NCBI GenBank assembly: GCA_034401135.1
Contig: JAWZSP010000004.1
Location: 4,526,001-4,590,000 of the forward strand
Length of the DNA stretch: 64,000 bases
Direction: 5' to 3'
From: Volutella citrinella
Taxonomy: Eukaryota > Ascomycota > Sordariomycetes > Hypocreales > Nectriaceae
Position numbers and translations under genes: made by a program. A model generated the notes under the pieces. The model made no database searches, was not told where the DNA came from, and saw only the letters and a list, made by a program, of their open reading frames with translations. Shown here one piece after another: positions 24,716-35,448 of this stretch (position 1 is the first letter of the stretch; every line of letters begins with the position of its first letter).

Positions 24716-25379
24716 AAGTGAGATAGGTCAGATGGAGATACGAGTAAGTGCTCCAAACGCTTGGGTGAACAAGGGGAACCGAGATCAAATACGCGAGCCG
24801 GAGATGGCTGGAACTGGGGACAAGGGTGAATGCTAGCAGGCGCTCTCCACATGGGGCACGAGAGATCTGGCATATTCATCTGTCGTCGTCACATTGTCTC
24901 AGTACCAAGTGGAGCAGCCATCACCAGGAATTGAACTGAGCGACAAGGGGATGTCCGAAACGGCCTAGATATTACCCTTACCCCGCTAGCGTCGGCCTTC
25001 ATGACCATGCTATCTCGGCGTAGCTGCCGTGGTTGGTGCTGCCGATCATCACTGGCGTGCTATCGCGAGACACGATCGGCCTAGTTTGATACTCAGCCAT
25101 CGGCTTATCTATGTAGGTATCCCAATCCTTAGTCCGCCCCGCAGTGTCCCTATCCGACGGGCAACGACATCTCACGGCCGGTACATTATAGGCTTGCTGC
25201 CCCGACTTGCATCCGTCGTGGGGCCCTGGAGACAAATAAGAATTACGGCAACGTTTGCATTGATCTTTGTCTGACAAAAAAAAGCACGTTTAATTCGCGT
25301 CTTCACGGGTTTCGCGCGTATTCCCCACGTGGCTTGCCTGTGTCATTAAAAAGAAACGACCAGTCAATCATTCATCTAA
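24716..25379. promoter_or_regulatory. Bidirectional promoter, aldo-keto reductase / NCS1 permease
   Basis: This divergent interval holds ATCGGCCTA at 25075-25083, the reverse complement of the TAGGCCGAT core seen upstream of the dehydrogenase, and CATCGGCT at 25098-25105. GTCGGCC is near 24990. No gene was found in it. Confidence 0.5.
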
Positions 25380-27544
25380 ATGAAGCTGGATTGGGTCTCC
25401 GTCAAGCGGAGGCTTGAGTGGTGAGTTGCATCAATGCCGCTTCCGCTGTTTGGTTGATGCTGACTGCACGCAGCCCGAAGGATGAGGATGCCGACTACAC
25501 CAACACGCAGTGGTGCAACCGCGACCTGATTCCGATTCCCAAGGACCGCCAAACCTATGGCCAGTGGTCATATGTCGGTATGAGTTCACGATGCCCTTTC
25601 ACTAAGCGTCCCTGACCCGTCATAGGATACTGGACCGTCTCTGGCTCCTGCGTTTCAGCATGGTCGACTGGCAGCACACTCTTGGACTTTGGCCTTAGCC
25701 CCCAGCAGGCCATTGGCGTCGTCGTAAGCCATCCATCAGCCTCTTTTTGACGCAATTCTGACATGTTCCACAACAGATCATCGGAGCCGTCATCACCGGC
25801 CTTCTCGCCGTCGCCTGTGGATGGATGGGAGCCCATCACCACATCGGCTTCACCGTTTCGAGCCGATTTAGCTGGGGCATGAGGGGCTCATACTGTGAGT
25901 CTTGGAAGGTTTCATTCAACAGACACCTGCTAACTTATCTGCTAGTCCCGGTCATGCTTCGTGTCTTCGTCTCGTGCATGTGGTTCGGCATCCAGGCCTT
26001 TTGGGGCGGCCAAGCCACCCGAGTCTGCATTGGTGCCATCATTCCTGGTGCGGTGTGTCGAATATCCCATCTTCAGACGCGAAACTGACATCTTCAAGGT
26101 CTCGCCAACATGAAAAACTACTTTGACCCAGCCTCGCACCTCGAGACAAAGGACTTCATCGGCCTTGTCATCTGGATGTGCATCTTCATCCCCTGCGTCC
26201 TCATCAAGCCCGAGAAGCTCCAGATTCCCTTTGTCGTCTGCTTCTGTCTCTTTTGTGGCAGCTGCTTCGGCCTTCTAATCTGGTCAGTATCCACGTGGAC
26301 CAACAGCCCACCACATCACACAGACTAACACCTTAGTTAGGAGTACGTCGCAAGCCAGAGGAGTCGGCGACATGTTCCACCAGCCTGCCTCAACACCCAA
26401 CGTGGGATGGGCCTTTATCTTTGGCATCACATCGATCCTTGGCTCCTGGGGCGCTGGAACTCTTGGCCAGTCTGACTGGACACGCTATGCCGAGAAGAAG
26501 CGATCCCCGATTCTCTCCCAGCTCCTGGCTTCGCCGTTGACGATTACCATTACCGCTATTATTGGCATCATTGTCACCAGTGCATCCCGCAGAGTTCTCG
26601 GAGGTGAGATCATATGGAACCCCATCCAGCTCCTTGGTTCCATTCAACAGCACTACGACTCAACGCCGCGCGCGCGAGCGGCTGTCTTCTTCGGCAGCCT
26701 TGGCATGGTGGCATCCCAGCTTTCGGTACGTTTTATTCTATGTTCTGGACAGCGCAATGCCTAATTTTTCGCAGATCTCAGTTGTCCTGAACTCGGTATC
26801 CTGTGGTATGGACATGGCAGGTCTCTGGCCAAAGTACATCAACATCCGCCGTGGTAGCTACATCATGGCCATTATCGGAATTGCCGTGCAGTAAGTTCCT
26901 ATTGTTCATGCTTACGTAGCCTTACGATGCACGAGCTAATACTTCCCACAGGCCCTGGCAACTCATCACTACAGGGACCAAGTTCCTGCAAGTTCTCAGC
27001 GGATTTGGCGTTTTCATGGCCCCTGCCACGTAAGAAAGGACTCCCTTGCCATCAGAGAATCTTGCATACTAACGTTCGTAAAGTGGCATCATGCTGGCAG
27101 ACTATCTCGTCATCCGTCGACAGAAGCTCAAGCTGAACGACCTCTACGTCGGAGACGAGTCCTCCATCTACTGGTTCAAGAAGGGCATCAACTGGCGCGC
27201 CTTTGTGGTCTTCATCATGAGCATGTGGCCGTTCCTGCGTACGTATTCTGACCTGACCCGATGCACACACCAGACTAACGCGCAATGCAGCTGGCCTCGT
27301 CGGCACCGTCAATGCGCTTGAGGACAAGTTCTACGTCCCCTGGACCCGGCTTTACAACATGACGTTCCTTGTAGGCCTCTTGTGGAGTTTTATTCTTTTC
27401 TGGGCCGTCAACTACTTCTTCCCTGTCAACGGGTTGGGCGAGGATAGTCCGTTTGAGGGCAACGATGTTGTCATGGGCATCGACACCCTCGATGGCTCGA
27501 GCGAGTTGGATCGGGAGCGAGAGAAATTCGAGTCCAAGGTCTAG
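25380..27544 (+). CDS. NCS1-family permease (uracil/allantoin/hydantoin-type)
   Basis: Eleven exons are in phase: 25380-25420, 25474-25577, 25626-25723, 25777-25894, 25946-26047, 26099-26282, 26341-26725, 26775-26890, 26952-27029, 27084-27238 and 27291-27544, giving 544 aa. NCS1 marks include the N-terminal NRDLIPIPKDRQTYGQWSYV, ACGWMGAHHHIGF, WFGIQAFWGG, GQSDWTRYA, and DMAGLWPKYINIRRG followed by PWQL. About twelve membrane segments are expected. NCS1 carriers import purines, pyrimidines, allantoin, thiamine precursors or hydantoins (the bacterial hydantoin carrier Mhp1 is in this superfamily). The fungal Fur/Dal4 branch fits best. The donor of intron 5 (G-GTGCGG) was chosen because the nearby alternative breaks the frame. 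Its closeness to a hydantoinase-type enzyme suggests uptake of the same ring compound (inference). Confidence 0.93.
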
Positions 27545-28236
27545 GCGAGAGGGCCTAGGGCCTTTCCCACTGATCTATAAATACATCCATAGTATGAATT
27601 TTTGAAGGCTACGACTTGGACACAATGAAGTATTGTGCATCAGTCCAAGTTGAAACCCGTGAGTCACACAACCAAGATCAAGGGTCGCAGTACCAGCGGT
27701 CTCGGGAAGCATCAGCCACGATGGCTTTCCAAGGGACGAGGCTCCCAAGCTTGTTATATACGTGTTACTGCAGCTGGAGGCACTGGGTCCTCGAGATCAG
27801 GCTTAAATAGGACAAGGGATGGAAATAGTCGGCCTAAAAGAGGCACTTGTCAAGCGGTCGACTAAATGTTAGAAGTTGAATGTTCCAAAAATGAAGCAAG
27901 CCCCAGGTGATGTGTCAAGCAAAATGCGAATAATTTTACCTCAATTGGCTTTTGAGTGTCGTGATAGAACGGGTACATGAGCAGGGGAGTTGCTTCAGAT
28001 CTCAGGTTTATAAAATCCCCTCGTTTTCAGACGGCCTTTTGTATCACACAATGGAACGTGCTATTAGCCAGCATATGAACAGCACAAGAATGCTCAAATT
28101 GATTGGAAATACTACATGAGCGGGAACAAGGCTCGACTACATGTAACCAAGTGACAATGAAACCGTTTGTTTTTCGCTTTCTATCAAAACACAACGCCTG
28201 CAAGTTTAATTCCAAGCCACATGATGCACCTTTGCT
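27545..28236. other. Convergent intergenic region
   Basis: These are the 3' ends of the permease and the kinase-like gene. A TCGGCCTA lies near 27828, an isolated partial copy of the cluster element. Nothing else is recognised. Confidence 0.55.
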
Positions 28237-29376
28237 TTAATCAGACTGTTTCAGAGGCCCGTACGGAGGCTGAACGGGAGGATCCGGATCGGGCGGAAGG
28301 TCAACCACCGGCTCTCTCTCGTACTCGGGATCACTTATGAAGTATTCGGGCGGCAACTCTGTGTGATGGGAAAACTCGGGTGAGTTGTACCATCGACGCT
28401 TTGCCCATCCCCTCCAAGCCGCGGGATTCGACTGGTGAGGCTCAGGCACAAACGGCAAAAACTCAAAAGGCGCCCCGAGGTCTTTCTCGTACATGGGATT
28501 GACAGGCTTGGGAGCGTCATATGGCCCCTGCTTGCAGCCCGGTCGGAAAAGAGTCAGGGCGACGTTAAAGTCGAATAGGTAAACGCGTGGAGGCTTGTAG
28601 TTTTCAGGGTCAAGGCCCACGAGAAAAACATTCCTCGGGGCTACATCTCGGTGCCTGATGCCAGCATATTCCAGCTTTATTTCCATCTCTATCGCTTGTC
28701 CAATGATATCAAGGCGGTCGGCTGGCGGAATGCAAAAGGCCAGTTGTTTCCGGAGCAGTTTCTCGATTGTGTAGCCAACAAGCTCTTCGAGCAGAATAAC
28801 ATGGACACGGCGCATTGTCGCGGGAGGGCCAGGAAATGGAATATCCATTGTCCATGACCCGAAATACTTTGGTGTATATTTTCCGTCAAGGCCAGCGTAA
28901 CGGATGTCCTCATAGGCAGCCACTTCCTGGGTGTAACCAGCGAAGGCCTCGAATGTTACGTCGCCACCACGAAATTGATAGTATAGAGGGTCGAAGATTT
29001 TGGCGACGAGCTTTTGGTCAGGCATCTCTTTGACAGAGCACTTGAAGACCTTTGCGCCATGGACTTTCTTGGATGAAAGCTGCTGATGCAAATGCATAGC
29101 GCGCTTCTCTTGGCCGCTCCAGGGAGGGAGATTTGGGATCGGATTCTCAATACACCATTGGCTGTGTGTGTACTTTAGCCCCATCCTGTCCCAGTCCCAG
29201 CCCTTTGTCTTATAATCACGGGGCTTTAATGCCCCTTCGGGCTGGTGGTAGAAGCTCCCCAGAGGATCTGGTGGGATATCTTGTTGCAGGAGAGCCTCGA
29301 AGCCGTCCCCGTAAGGCATCGGCGGCCTTCGGGGGTCGGGAGGGAGTGGATCCCGGCGGAAGTCGACTTTTCCCAT
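28237..29376 (-). CDS. Protein-kinase-like protein with altered DFG motif
   Basis: A single exon encodes 379 aa. The first 100 residues are rich in Pro and Asp. A divergent kinase fold follows, with a VAIK-like lysine in QKLVAKIFDP (about residue 125), EVAAYEDI as a possible alpha-C region, the hinge-like HVILLEEL, and the catalytic loop RHRDVAPRN near residue 243. The metal-binding motif reads DFN rather than DFG (YLFDFNVAL). The C-terminal 100 residues are Pro-rich and tyrosine-rich. Such short, divergent kinase-like proteins are expanded in Pezizomycotina, and their activity is mostly untested. HRD aspartate and asparagine are kept, so catalysis is not excluded, but the Gly-to-Asn change suggests altered nucleotide handling. 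No introns or cofactor domains were seen. Confidence 0.82.
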   Translation of the reverse strand: MGKVDFRRDPLPPDPRRPPMPYGDGFEALLQQDIPPDPLGSFYHQPEGALKPRDYKTKGWDWDRMGLKYTHSQWCIENPIPNLPPWSGQEKRAMHLHQQLSSKKVHGAKVFKCSVKEMPDQKLVAKIFDPLYYQFRGGDVTFEAFAGYTQEVAAYEDIRYAGLDGKYTPKYFGSWTMDIPFPGPPATMRRVHVILLEELVGYTIEKLLRKQLAFCIPPADRLDIIGQAIEMEIKLEYAGIRHRDVAPRNVFLVGLDPENYKPPRVYLFDFNVALTLFRPGCKQGPYDAPKPVNPMYEKDLGAPFEFLPFVPEPHQSNPAAWRGWAKRRWYNSPEFSHHTELPPEYFISDPEYEREPVVDLPPDPDPPVQPPYGPLKQSD

Positions 29377-30603
29377 CGGTAAATGACGGATATCTGGGCC
29401 GCTAGCGATGGGTGTCGAAGATGGGGCGAGAAAATGTGTGTGAAGGCTGGAGGCTCAGGAACAAAGAGAGTGAATGTTGGGTGACTGAGAGGCAAGGTGG
29501 TTGGACGCCTTAGGCATCAGCTCTCCCATGCATAGCCGCCCAAGCGCCTAGCCAATGGCGCCAGACTCGCGTGGTATTGCCCCACCTTTCCTGGCCCGGT
29601 TCCTGCAGCCGCTCACCTGAACCGAAGTTGATGCAGTTTGCTGCATTCTGCCTTTCGTCGGAAGCCGATTTGCTAGTTCTGGCAAACAAGATTACGTCTG
29701 GAGATGCTAAAAAAAAGCCCTGGATGATCCGAGCAAGCGCTGAGCATGGGCTTGGGCTGGGTTTTTCCTCTGCGCAAGCCAAAAATGTCTCAGCACAATT
29801 CAGCGAGAGCCTGTCGATATGTGACTTGCAACCAACAGGTGGATCCTGGACCAGCCTGGTGCCTAGCCAGCAGACCATGTTCACGCAGTTCGCGCGGTTG
29901 GCACGGTCTTTACGCGAAGTCCACGAGCCCGTGCATGCGTCTTGGGCGATTCCTTCAGCTTCCAACGGCCCCCCAGGCGGCCTAGTCTCCATGGTCTGTC
30001 CAGTGTCTGCCCATTGACACCACGCAGAACCAATAGCAGCCAGGTTCCTCCCAACCAACAACCAACAACCAACATGGGACCCAGATCCTGACATCTACTA
30101 AGCGCCCGTCCGCTCACCTGGCCTACTAGTCAGGGGAATTCCTGGCCTTGTCACCTTGTGCAGCCGCGCGCCTCCATCGACGGCCGCGCAAGCGTACCCC
30201 CCCATGCAGCCATGAGCTTCCTCATCACACTGCGTCCTAGCGGGCTTCGGGTCTGTGTACGTCACTTCAACCCAAGCAATATTTTATTATAAGATTGGTT
30301 CATATCGCGCCTTTGTTGGAATGTTCACAGCAACCCCAATGTTCAGCACCGCTCGACCGTTTGATCTACCGCTTCCCCCGTCTACTCTTCTTCTGGAAAC
30401 AAAGTAGCCGTTTCTCACTCCTCTCAATTCTTTCCCTCTCCTAATCCCTTGCCGAACCCATCCCTCACCAGATCCATCTCTTGCCTGGCCTAACAAATCT
30501 CGATCAAAATCTCCATTTCGCTTCCGCTCCTTTGTCTCAATTTCTATCCCGCCTCTTGTTTCATCTTGTTCCCAATCCTTCAATCCGCACCGCAAGACCG
30601 AAA
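29377..30603. other. Divergent intergenic region
   Basis: This should hold the promoters of the kinase-like gene and of the gene at 30604. Two minus-strand frames at 29510-30117 overlap an open plus-strand frame and show no domain, so they were not called. A pyrimidine-rich stretch (about 30360-30600) directly precedes the start at 30604, typical of a fungal 5' leader. Confidence 0.55.
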
Positions 30604-31788
30604 ATGAGCACCTCTATTCTGGAAAGCTTCGACGATCCTTTGAAAAAGTCGCCCAGCCCAAGGCCACCGCGTGCCTCAACACACGAGTCCCTTACCACGG
30701 CAGGATGTGACTGCCCCCGGTCTGCTATTAAAGTTCCGGTCGGGAACTGGGAGGCCGTCGGCGAGTCCGTTCTAAGGAACCCTCGTGTTCGGAACGAATT
30801 GGAATGGGCGCGGCTTGCCAGCTGGGAAGCTACTAGAGCTTTGGTCAACGAGGGCGACATATCCGACGCAGCCTCACCCCATCTTATGAATCCCGTTGAT
30901 CTAGCGCTCTCCTCTCACACGAAAAGCAAGGTCAGGGTCAGGAATCAGGCTCACACCGACACTGCCGTAGCGGACAGAGTCTGGCACCTCTCTCGTTCCG
31001 ACCCCGAAGACATAGTACCATCTTCATTTGCCGTCTGGGACTATAAACGGCTCGGCACCATTCATGGATCGGACTTCACCGGAGCTTTCCGAGCTGGTGC
31101 AGATCTCAGCAGCACCGGAATAGCTCCCCGCTCGACGAGATTCCAGGGCAACGGGGAAATCTTAGGCAGGGTTGCCACCAACTATGCCCGCACGTATGGA
31201 ACAAAGTATGTGGCCTTTTTCGACTGGGAATTTTTGCTCCTTTTCGTGATGGAGGATGCAGAAGAGAACTCGGGTGGTGATTGGTGCTGGTTGACAGTGG
31301 TCAAGAACCAAGAAACTGCAAGAATGAGACTTGCTTGGCTTGGCTTTCTTGCTACAGCTTACGACGAAAAGATGGGTAAAACCGACCTGTTTCTCGGAGC
31401 CTATATCCCCCCAAGGCGGCAAGTCAAAAGAGCTAGAAGGAGCGACGGACCTGGCCAAGGGGGCACTAAATCTGAGTTTTCTGCCTCTTCCACGGCTTCC
31501 CAGGCCAGGTACCAGCAGTACCTTACACCTTCGGGAGGGCCCAGTTCGAGTTATGAGTTGACCCGAGACTACGCGAGTGGGCCTGCTGCTAGAGGTGCCT
31601 CCTCGGAAGATGTGGTCTATAGAATGGACCAGCTTTCTATCGACCCGCGCCGCTCAAACGAACCACGACGATTAAGCGACTCATCCCGCCCGCCGAACCC
31701 GTTTGCGCCCCAGCCCAGGCCGGATCACGGCCAGGTGCCTTATGCTGAGCGAGACGACCAGCTTCAGTGGGATTATGGGCGACGATGA
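30604..31788 (+). CDS. Hypothetical protein, possible nuclease-like fold
   Basis: A single exon encodes 394 aa. The sequence is not recognised as a named family. Residues 45-110 are acidic/helical (GNWEAVGESVL ... MNPVDLAL). The central part has a hydrophobic strand ending AVWDYKRLG, then later a helix-strand pair GEILGRVATNYARTYG and KYVAFFDWEFLLLFVM. A strand with D/E-x-K followed by a helix and another strand is reminiscent of PD-(D/E)XK-type folds in fungal effector or crinkler-like proteins, but this is only a pattern. The C-terminal 120 residues are low-complexity, rich in Arg, Ser and Pro. A degenerate, internally deleted copy lies at about 35449-35724. The start ATG is the first in frame after the pyrimidine-rich leader. 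Confidence 0.72.
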   Translation: MSTSILESFDDPLKKSPSPRPPRASTHESLTTAGCDCPRSAIKVPVGNWEAVGESVLRNPRVRNELEWARLASWEATRALVNEGDISDAASPHLMNPVDLALSSHTKSKVRVRNQAHTDTAVADRVWHLSRSDPEDIVPSSFAVWDYKRLGTIHGSDFTGAFRAGADLSSTGIAPRSTRFQGNGEILGRVATNYARTYGTKYVAFFDWEFLLLFVMEDAEENSGGDWCWLTVVKNQETARMRLAWLGFLATAYDEKMGKTDLFLGAYIPPRRQVKRARRSDGPGQGGTKSEFSASSTASQARYQQYLTPSGGPSSSYELTRDYASGPAARGASSEDVVYRMDQLSIDPRRSNEPRRLSDSSRPPNPFAPQPRPDHGQVPYAERDDQLQWDYGRR

Positions 31789-32181
31789 GATGGGGGGTCT
31801 TCACCTGGCTATGACTGACGTGAGGGACTCAAGCCCTACGTCAGCACTTCCTAACCCTAACAACTGAGACACTGGCATGATCCTAATCCGACAACTTCAT
31901 TTGCCTACACCTAAAGTCAATATTTTGTTACCAGTTTAGATAGGGGCACAGGCGTAATTAAGAGGCAAAGTGATGGTTTGGTTCACTGGATTGTAATACT
32001 AGGTTTTATAAATAAACCCTTAGGACTGCACAACTCTATCAACTCCAAGTCTATCATGCTGGAAATCTCTTTAGGTGCCCGTAACGGGGGGTTTCTGCTG
32101 TGATTCATGACGTAACAATCACAAACCAGGCAAATTGTGAAAGATGTTCATAAACTAAACCGCGTTCAGTCCAGAGAAAAT
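31789..32181. other. Intergenic region with 3' UTR homology
   Basis: The first 120 bases after the stop (through CCTAACCCTAACAACTG near 31852) match the sequence downstream of the degenerate copy at 35.7 kb. The rest lies between convergent gene ends with no recognised feature. Confidence 0.55.
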
Positions 32182-33881
32182 TTAGTTCTTGATGCTGGTC
32201 CCACTGTCTTCGACGTGGTCGGTCTCCTCGGCGGCCTTGCGCTCGAATTCGTTCTGTTCGTTGGAAATAAACGTCTTAGCGTACCCAACGGTGCCCATTC
32301 CAGAGGGAGACTCGCGGAACATGCGATCGATGTCCTCGAGGGAGCGACCCATGGTCTCAGGGAAGAAGAAGTATACAGTGGGAGGAATGACAGCGGCGAC
32401 GGCACCGTAGACAATGTAATATTTCCAGCCAATGCTGTTGATGGCAACAGGGGTGACCATGAGGACGAGGAAGTTCCTATTTATTACATGGTTAATCTTA
32501 TATCCTTCAGTGTTGACTCGAGGGGTGACAACATACCAAAGCCAGTGATTAGCAGTGGAAATGGCTGACATTTTCATGCGAAGGCGGACAGGGGCGATCT
32601 CGGTTGTATAGAGGAAGTGAGCACCGGAGAAACCGATCGGGACGAAGTTGTTGAACAGGTAGATGAAGCAACCGGCGGCAATTTGAGCACCCTTGTTTTC
32701 CTTGGGGAATGATGTTGCGACAGCGAGAGCAACCATGCAGATAGCCATACCAGTACCACTGATCATAAAAACAGCACGGCGGCCGAACCGATCAATGCAG
32801 AGGAAGCCGACAAAAGAGAAGACAAGTTTCCAAGTGAGGGCACCGCCGGCGAGGGCCTTGGATGCGGTGTTGCCGAGGTCGAGGTTCTGCTTGAACAGGA
32901 TCGGGGCGTAGGCGGAAATCAGGTTGGAACCACTGTCGGAGAAGATGATATGTCAGTAAGTTGAAGTGGGTCACGCAAAGACTGCACTCGAGTTTGGGTC
33001 AATACGTACGACATCTGCTGGAAGAATTGGATTAGCTGACAGATTGAGAAACGGTAAAGAAGCTTGTCTTCGCCATTTCGGAACATGTCCCTCCAGCGGA
33101 CGGCACCGCTACGGCTTGAGGCTTCGAGAGAGTATTCCATGGCGGCAACCTCGGACTCTACCACGATAGCGTCTTGAGGAAGACCGCGGAGGATGGCGGT
33201 GACGCGGCGGGCCTTCTCCTTCTGGCCCTTCAGGATCAGCCAACGGGGAGATTCGGGGAGGAAGAAGATGAAGGCCATAAGGACGAGAGAGAAGAAGATG
33301 GCAATAGCAATAGGGGGCCTCCAGGTCCTAGAGCCCCAGTGGTATTGAGAAAAGCCCAGGTTAATCCAATTCTCAAGCACATAGCCGGTGCAGATAAAGA
33401 TACCGTCGAGGACAACATGCTGTCCACGGTTCTTGGCACCGCTCGTCTCACTCTGCCAGACAGGCACGATAGTACTGAGCTGACCGACACCGAAACCGAG
33501 AAGGATACGACCGATCATGAATTGAGCGAGGTGGAAGGAGCTGGCGCAGAGGACCTCGCCGACAAGGGTGCAGAGGCCGCCACAGAAGATGACGGGGCGG
33601 CGACCGTACTTGTCACCGGCGTAGGAGCATGACAGGGATCCAAAGAGGGCACCGATGGTAAAGATGGCGACGACGAAGCCTTGCAGGGTGGCCTTGCGGC
33701 TCTTGTCGTCGCCTGTAGTATGGACAGTATCGATTTGGGGGAAGGTCTTGACCCAGTCGTCCGCGGTGATGAGGCCACCAAGGCCAGCTTGGTCATAGCC
33801 AAAGAGGATAAAGGCCGGAGCAACAATGGTAGCAATTTGCACCATGCTCAGGGCTCGCCCTGTGAGGCCCATGTACGCCAT
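32182..33881 (-). CDS. MFS sugar porter (hexose/lactose-type)
   Basis: The minus-strand exons are 33010-33881, 32537-32932 and 32182-32476, giving 520 aa. It has twelve membrane segments. Sugar-porter signatures are GDKYGRRPVI after TM2, GRILLGFGVGQLS, the PESPRWLILKG after TM6, FVGFLCIDRFGRR in the second half, and FFPETMGRSLEDID at the end. It imports a mono- or disaccharide with protons across the plasma membrane. Substrate is not deducible. The second intron (32477-32536) is 60 bases and has no in-frame stop, so retained-intron transcripts would still encode a full protein with a 20-residue insert in a loop. The start at 33881 was chosen over upstream in-frame sequence. The longer frame begins with TTG and includes a CTG-repeat that would encode a Gln run, so it is probably 5' UTR. 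Confidence 0.93.
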
Positions 33882-33933
33882 GGCGGCGGTTTGTGAATGT
33901 TTCCTCTTTCTTGTGTTTGTTTGCGCGTGTGGT

Positions 33934-33953
33934 TGCTGCTGCTGCTGCTGCTG
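33934..33953. repeat. CTG/CAG trinucleotide run in a 5' leader
   Basis: About six to seven uninterrupted CTG units lie 50 bases upstream of the sugar-porter start. On the sense (minus) strand they read CAG. Probably a polymorphic microsatellite in the leader. Confidence 0.7.
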
Positions 33954-35448
33954 ATAATGCAAGGGGGCAAAGATGGGGCTAATTTCCTGCTACTATTGAC
34001 TGGGAAGAAAGTAGTGTGAGACAGGGGGTTGTAAATGTATGGGAGGAGGTGAATTAGAGAGGAGAGATGAATGGGAAAAGATGATCGCGAGGGAATGTTG
34101 GAAGGGTCCGAGGACTGACTTCTTATGAAGGCGCTAGAGCAAGCGAACACGAGACTTTAGAAGGAGCCCAGGGCCGGAGAAAACGGTCACTTCATTCACT
34201 CACCCCATAAATTTATTACTCCAGGAGGGGCCGCTCTTCTTACGTACCGCGGAGTTTATCTGGCTTTCCCCATGGTCAAGCCATGTCGTGGAGCGGAGTT
34301 CCCCATGGGACGTACCTCCGGAGAAGCGCGTGCATGCATTATGGAGGTTTTTTTTTTTTGGGCGGAGCCCGGGTGAGGCCAGCGCACCATATCCAGCCGG
34401 AGAATGGTGCCTATGACGAGATGGGCGATGTGCGTGTGGGCGGCATGCTTGGATGCGACTGGAGAGCTGTGGTGGAGCTGGCGGAGGCGAAACGGCGGCC
34501 GAGTCTTGACCGAAAACGAAGGGACCACGAAGGAGTCCTAACTTGGTAAATACCTGCACCACCATAAATCCGGCCCATAGCAAAGGAGCTTTAGATGGGT
34601 TCTATTTTACACGGGCGGGGGCAGAAACACTGAGAGAGAGAAGTGTGGGAAACAGACGGCAGCAGCAGCAGCAGGCACCGTCATGTCTTGGGGCTCCATG
34701 ATGCAGCTGCCGTAGCCTCAAGGCAACGGAGGCGAAGAGCCGCATCAGTCTTCCAATTGCAGGCAATGAGTGACGGTCGCCCGGTTTTCCTGGTCGAATC
34801 TCCAGTTCTACGTACATAAGACCCAGCGGGCAAATCCGAGTGCACCTGACAATTCCGGGCGCGTTGTGTTTGCCTCAAGTGAGTGCTAGAACGGGTGCTA
34901 TGTGTGTTATAGGAGGACCCGTGGTCATGACGACCCTGGGTTAAGCTAGGCTTGGGAGGCTTGGCTGCAGGGCGGCCCTCTGGGAGGGCGGACTATGAGC
35001 GGGATTGGCTGCTTTTACTCTGAATCGACGGCTAGGCTTGTGCTTTTGCTTGACTTGGGGCTTGGCTGCGTGGCTTTTGCTTGGCAGACAGATCTTATTG
35101 CCCAAATACAGCATGGATTGATCTCATCAAGCCTAATATGTCGGTTTGCCTGTCAAAAATGCTCGCAGACAACATCACACTCTGCAGCATCAATCAAAGG
35201 ACACACAACCAACCGACAACATCACGACGTGGAAGAAGGGGTTGGGGGGGCAGAAACGGCATAATGACAGTGAAAAGAAAAACAAGAGTCCGGGTTTCCG
35301 GTTGGACAGACCCCGGAAAAGGCCCGGATATGTCATGTCACGCCGCCGTCACGGATAGTCGGCACAGTGGGTCGACCACGACAAGTCCGGCATAACAGGC
35401 CCCTATGTTCAACAGGACCTCCGGAAAACACAGCTTTCAGCTTTCAGA
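33954..35448. other. Intergenic region, no supported gene
   Basis: This holds the sugar-porter promoter and leader, then unassigned sequence. There is a poly-T run near 34350 and a short CAG run near 34662. Overlapping open frames on both strands around 34200-34880 lack domains. A stretch near 34925-35090 is rich in GGCTTGG/TTGG steps. Nothing codes convincingly. Confidence 0.55.

Noticed and set aside
33882..33962. N-terminal extension of the sugar porter with a Gln run
   Set aside because: It would start with TTG; the ATG at 33881 gives the standard N-terminus, so the CAG run is most likely leader.
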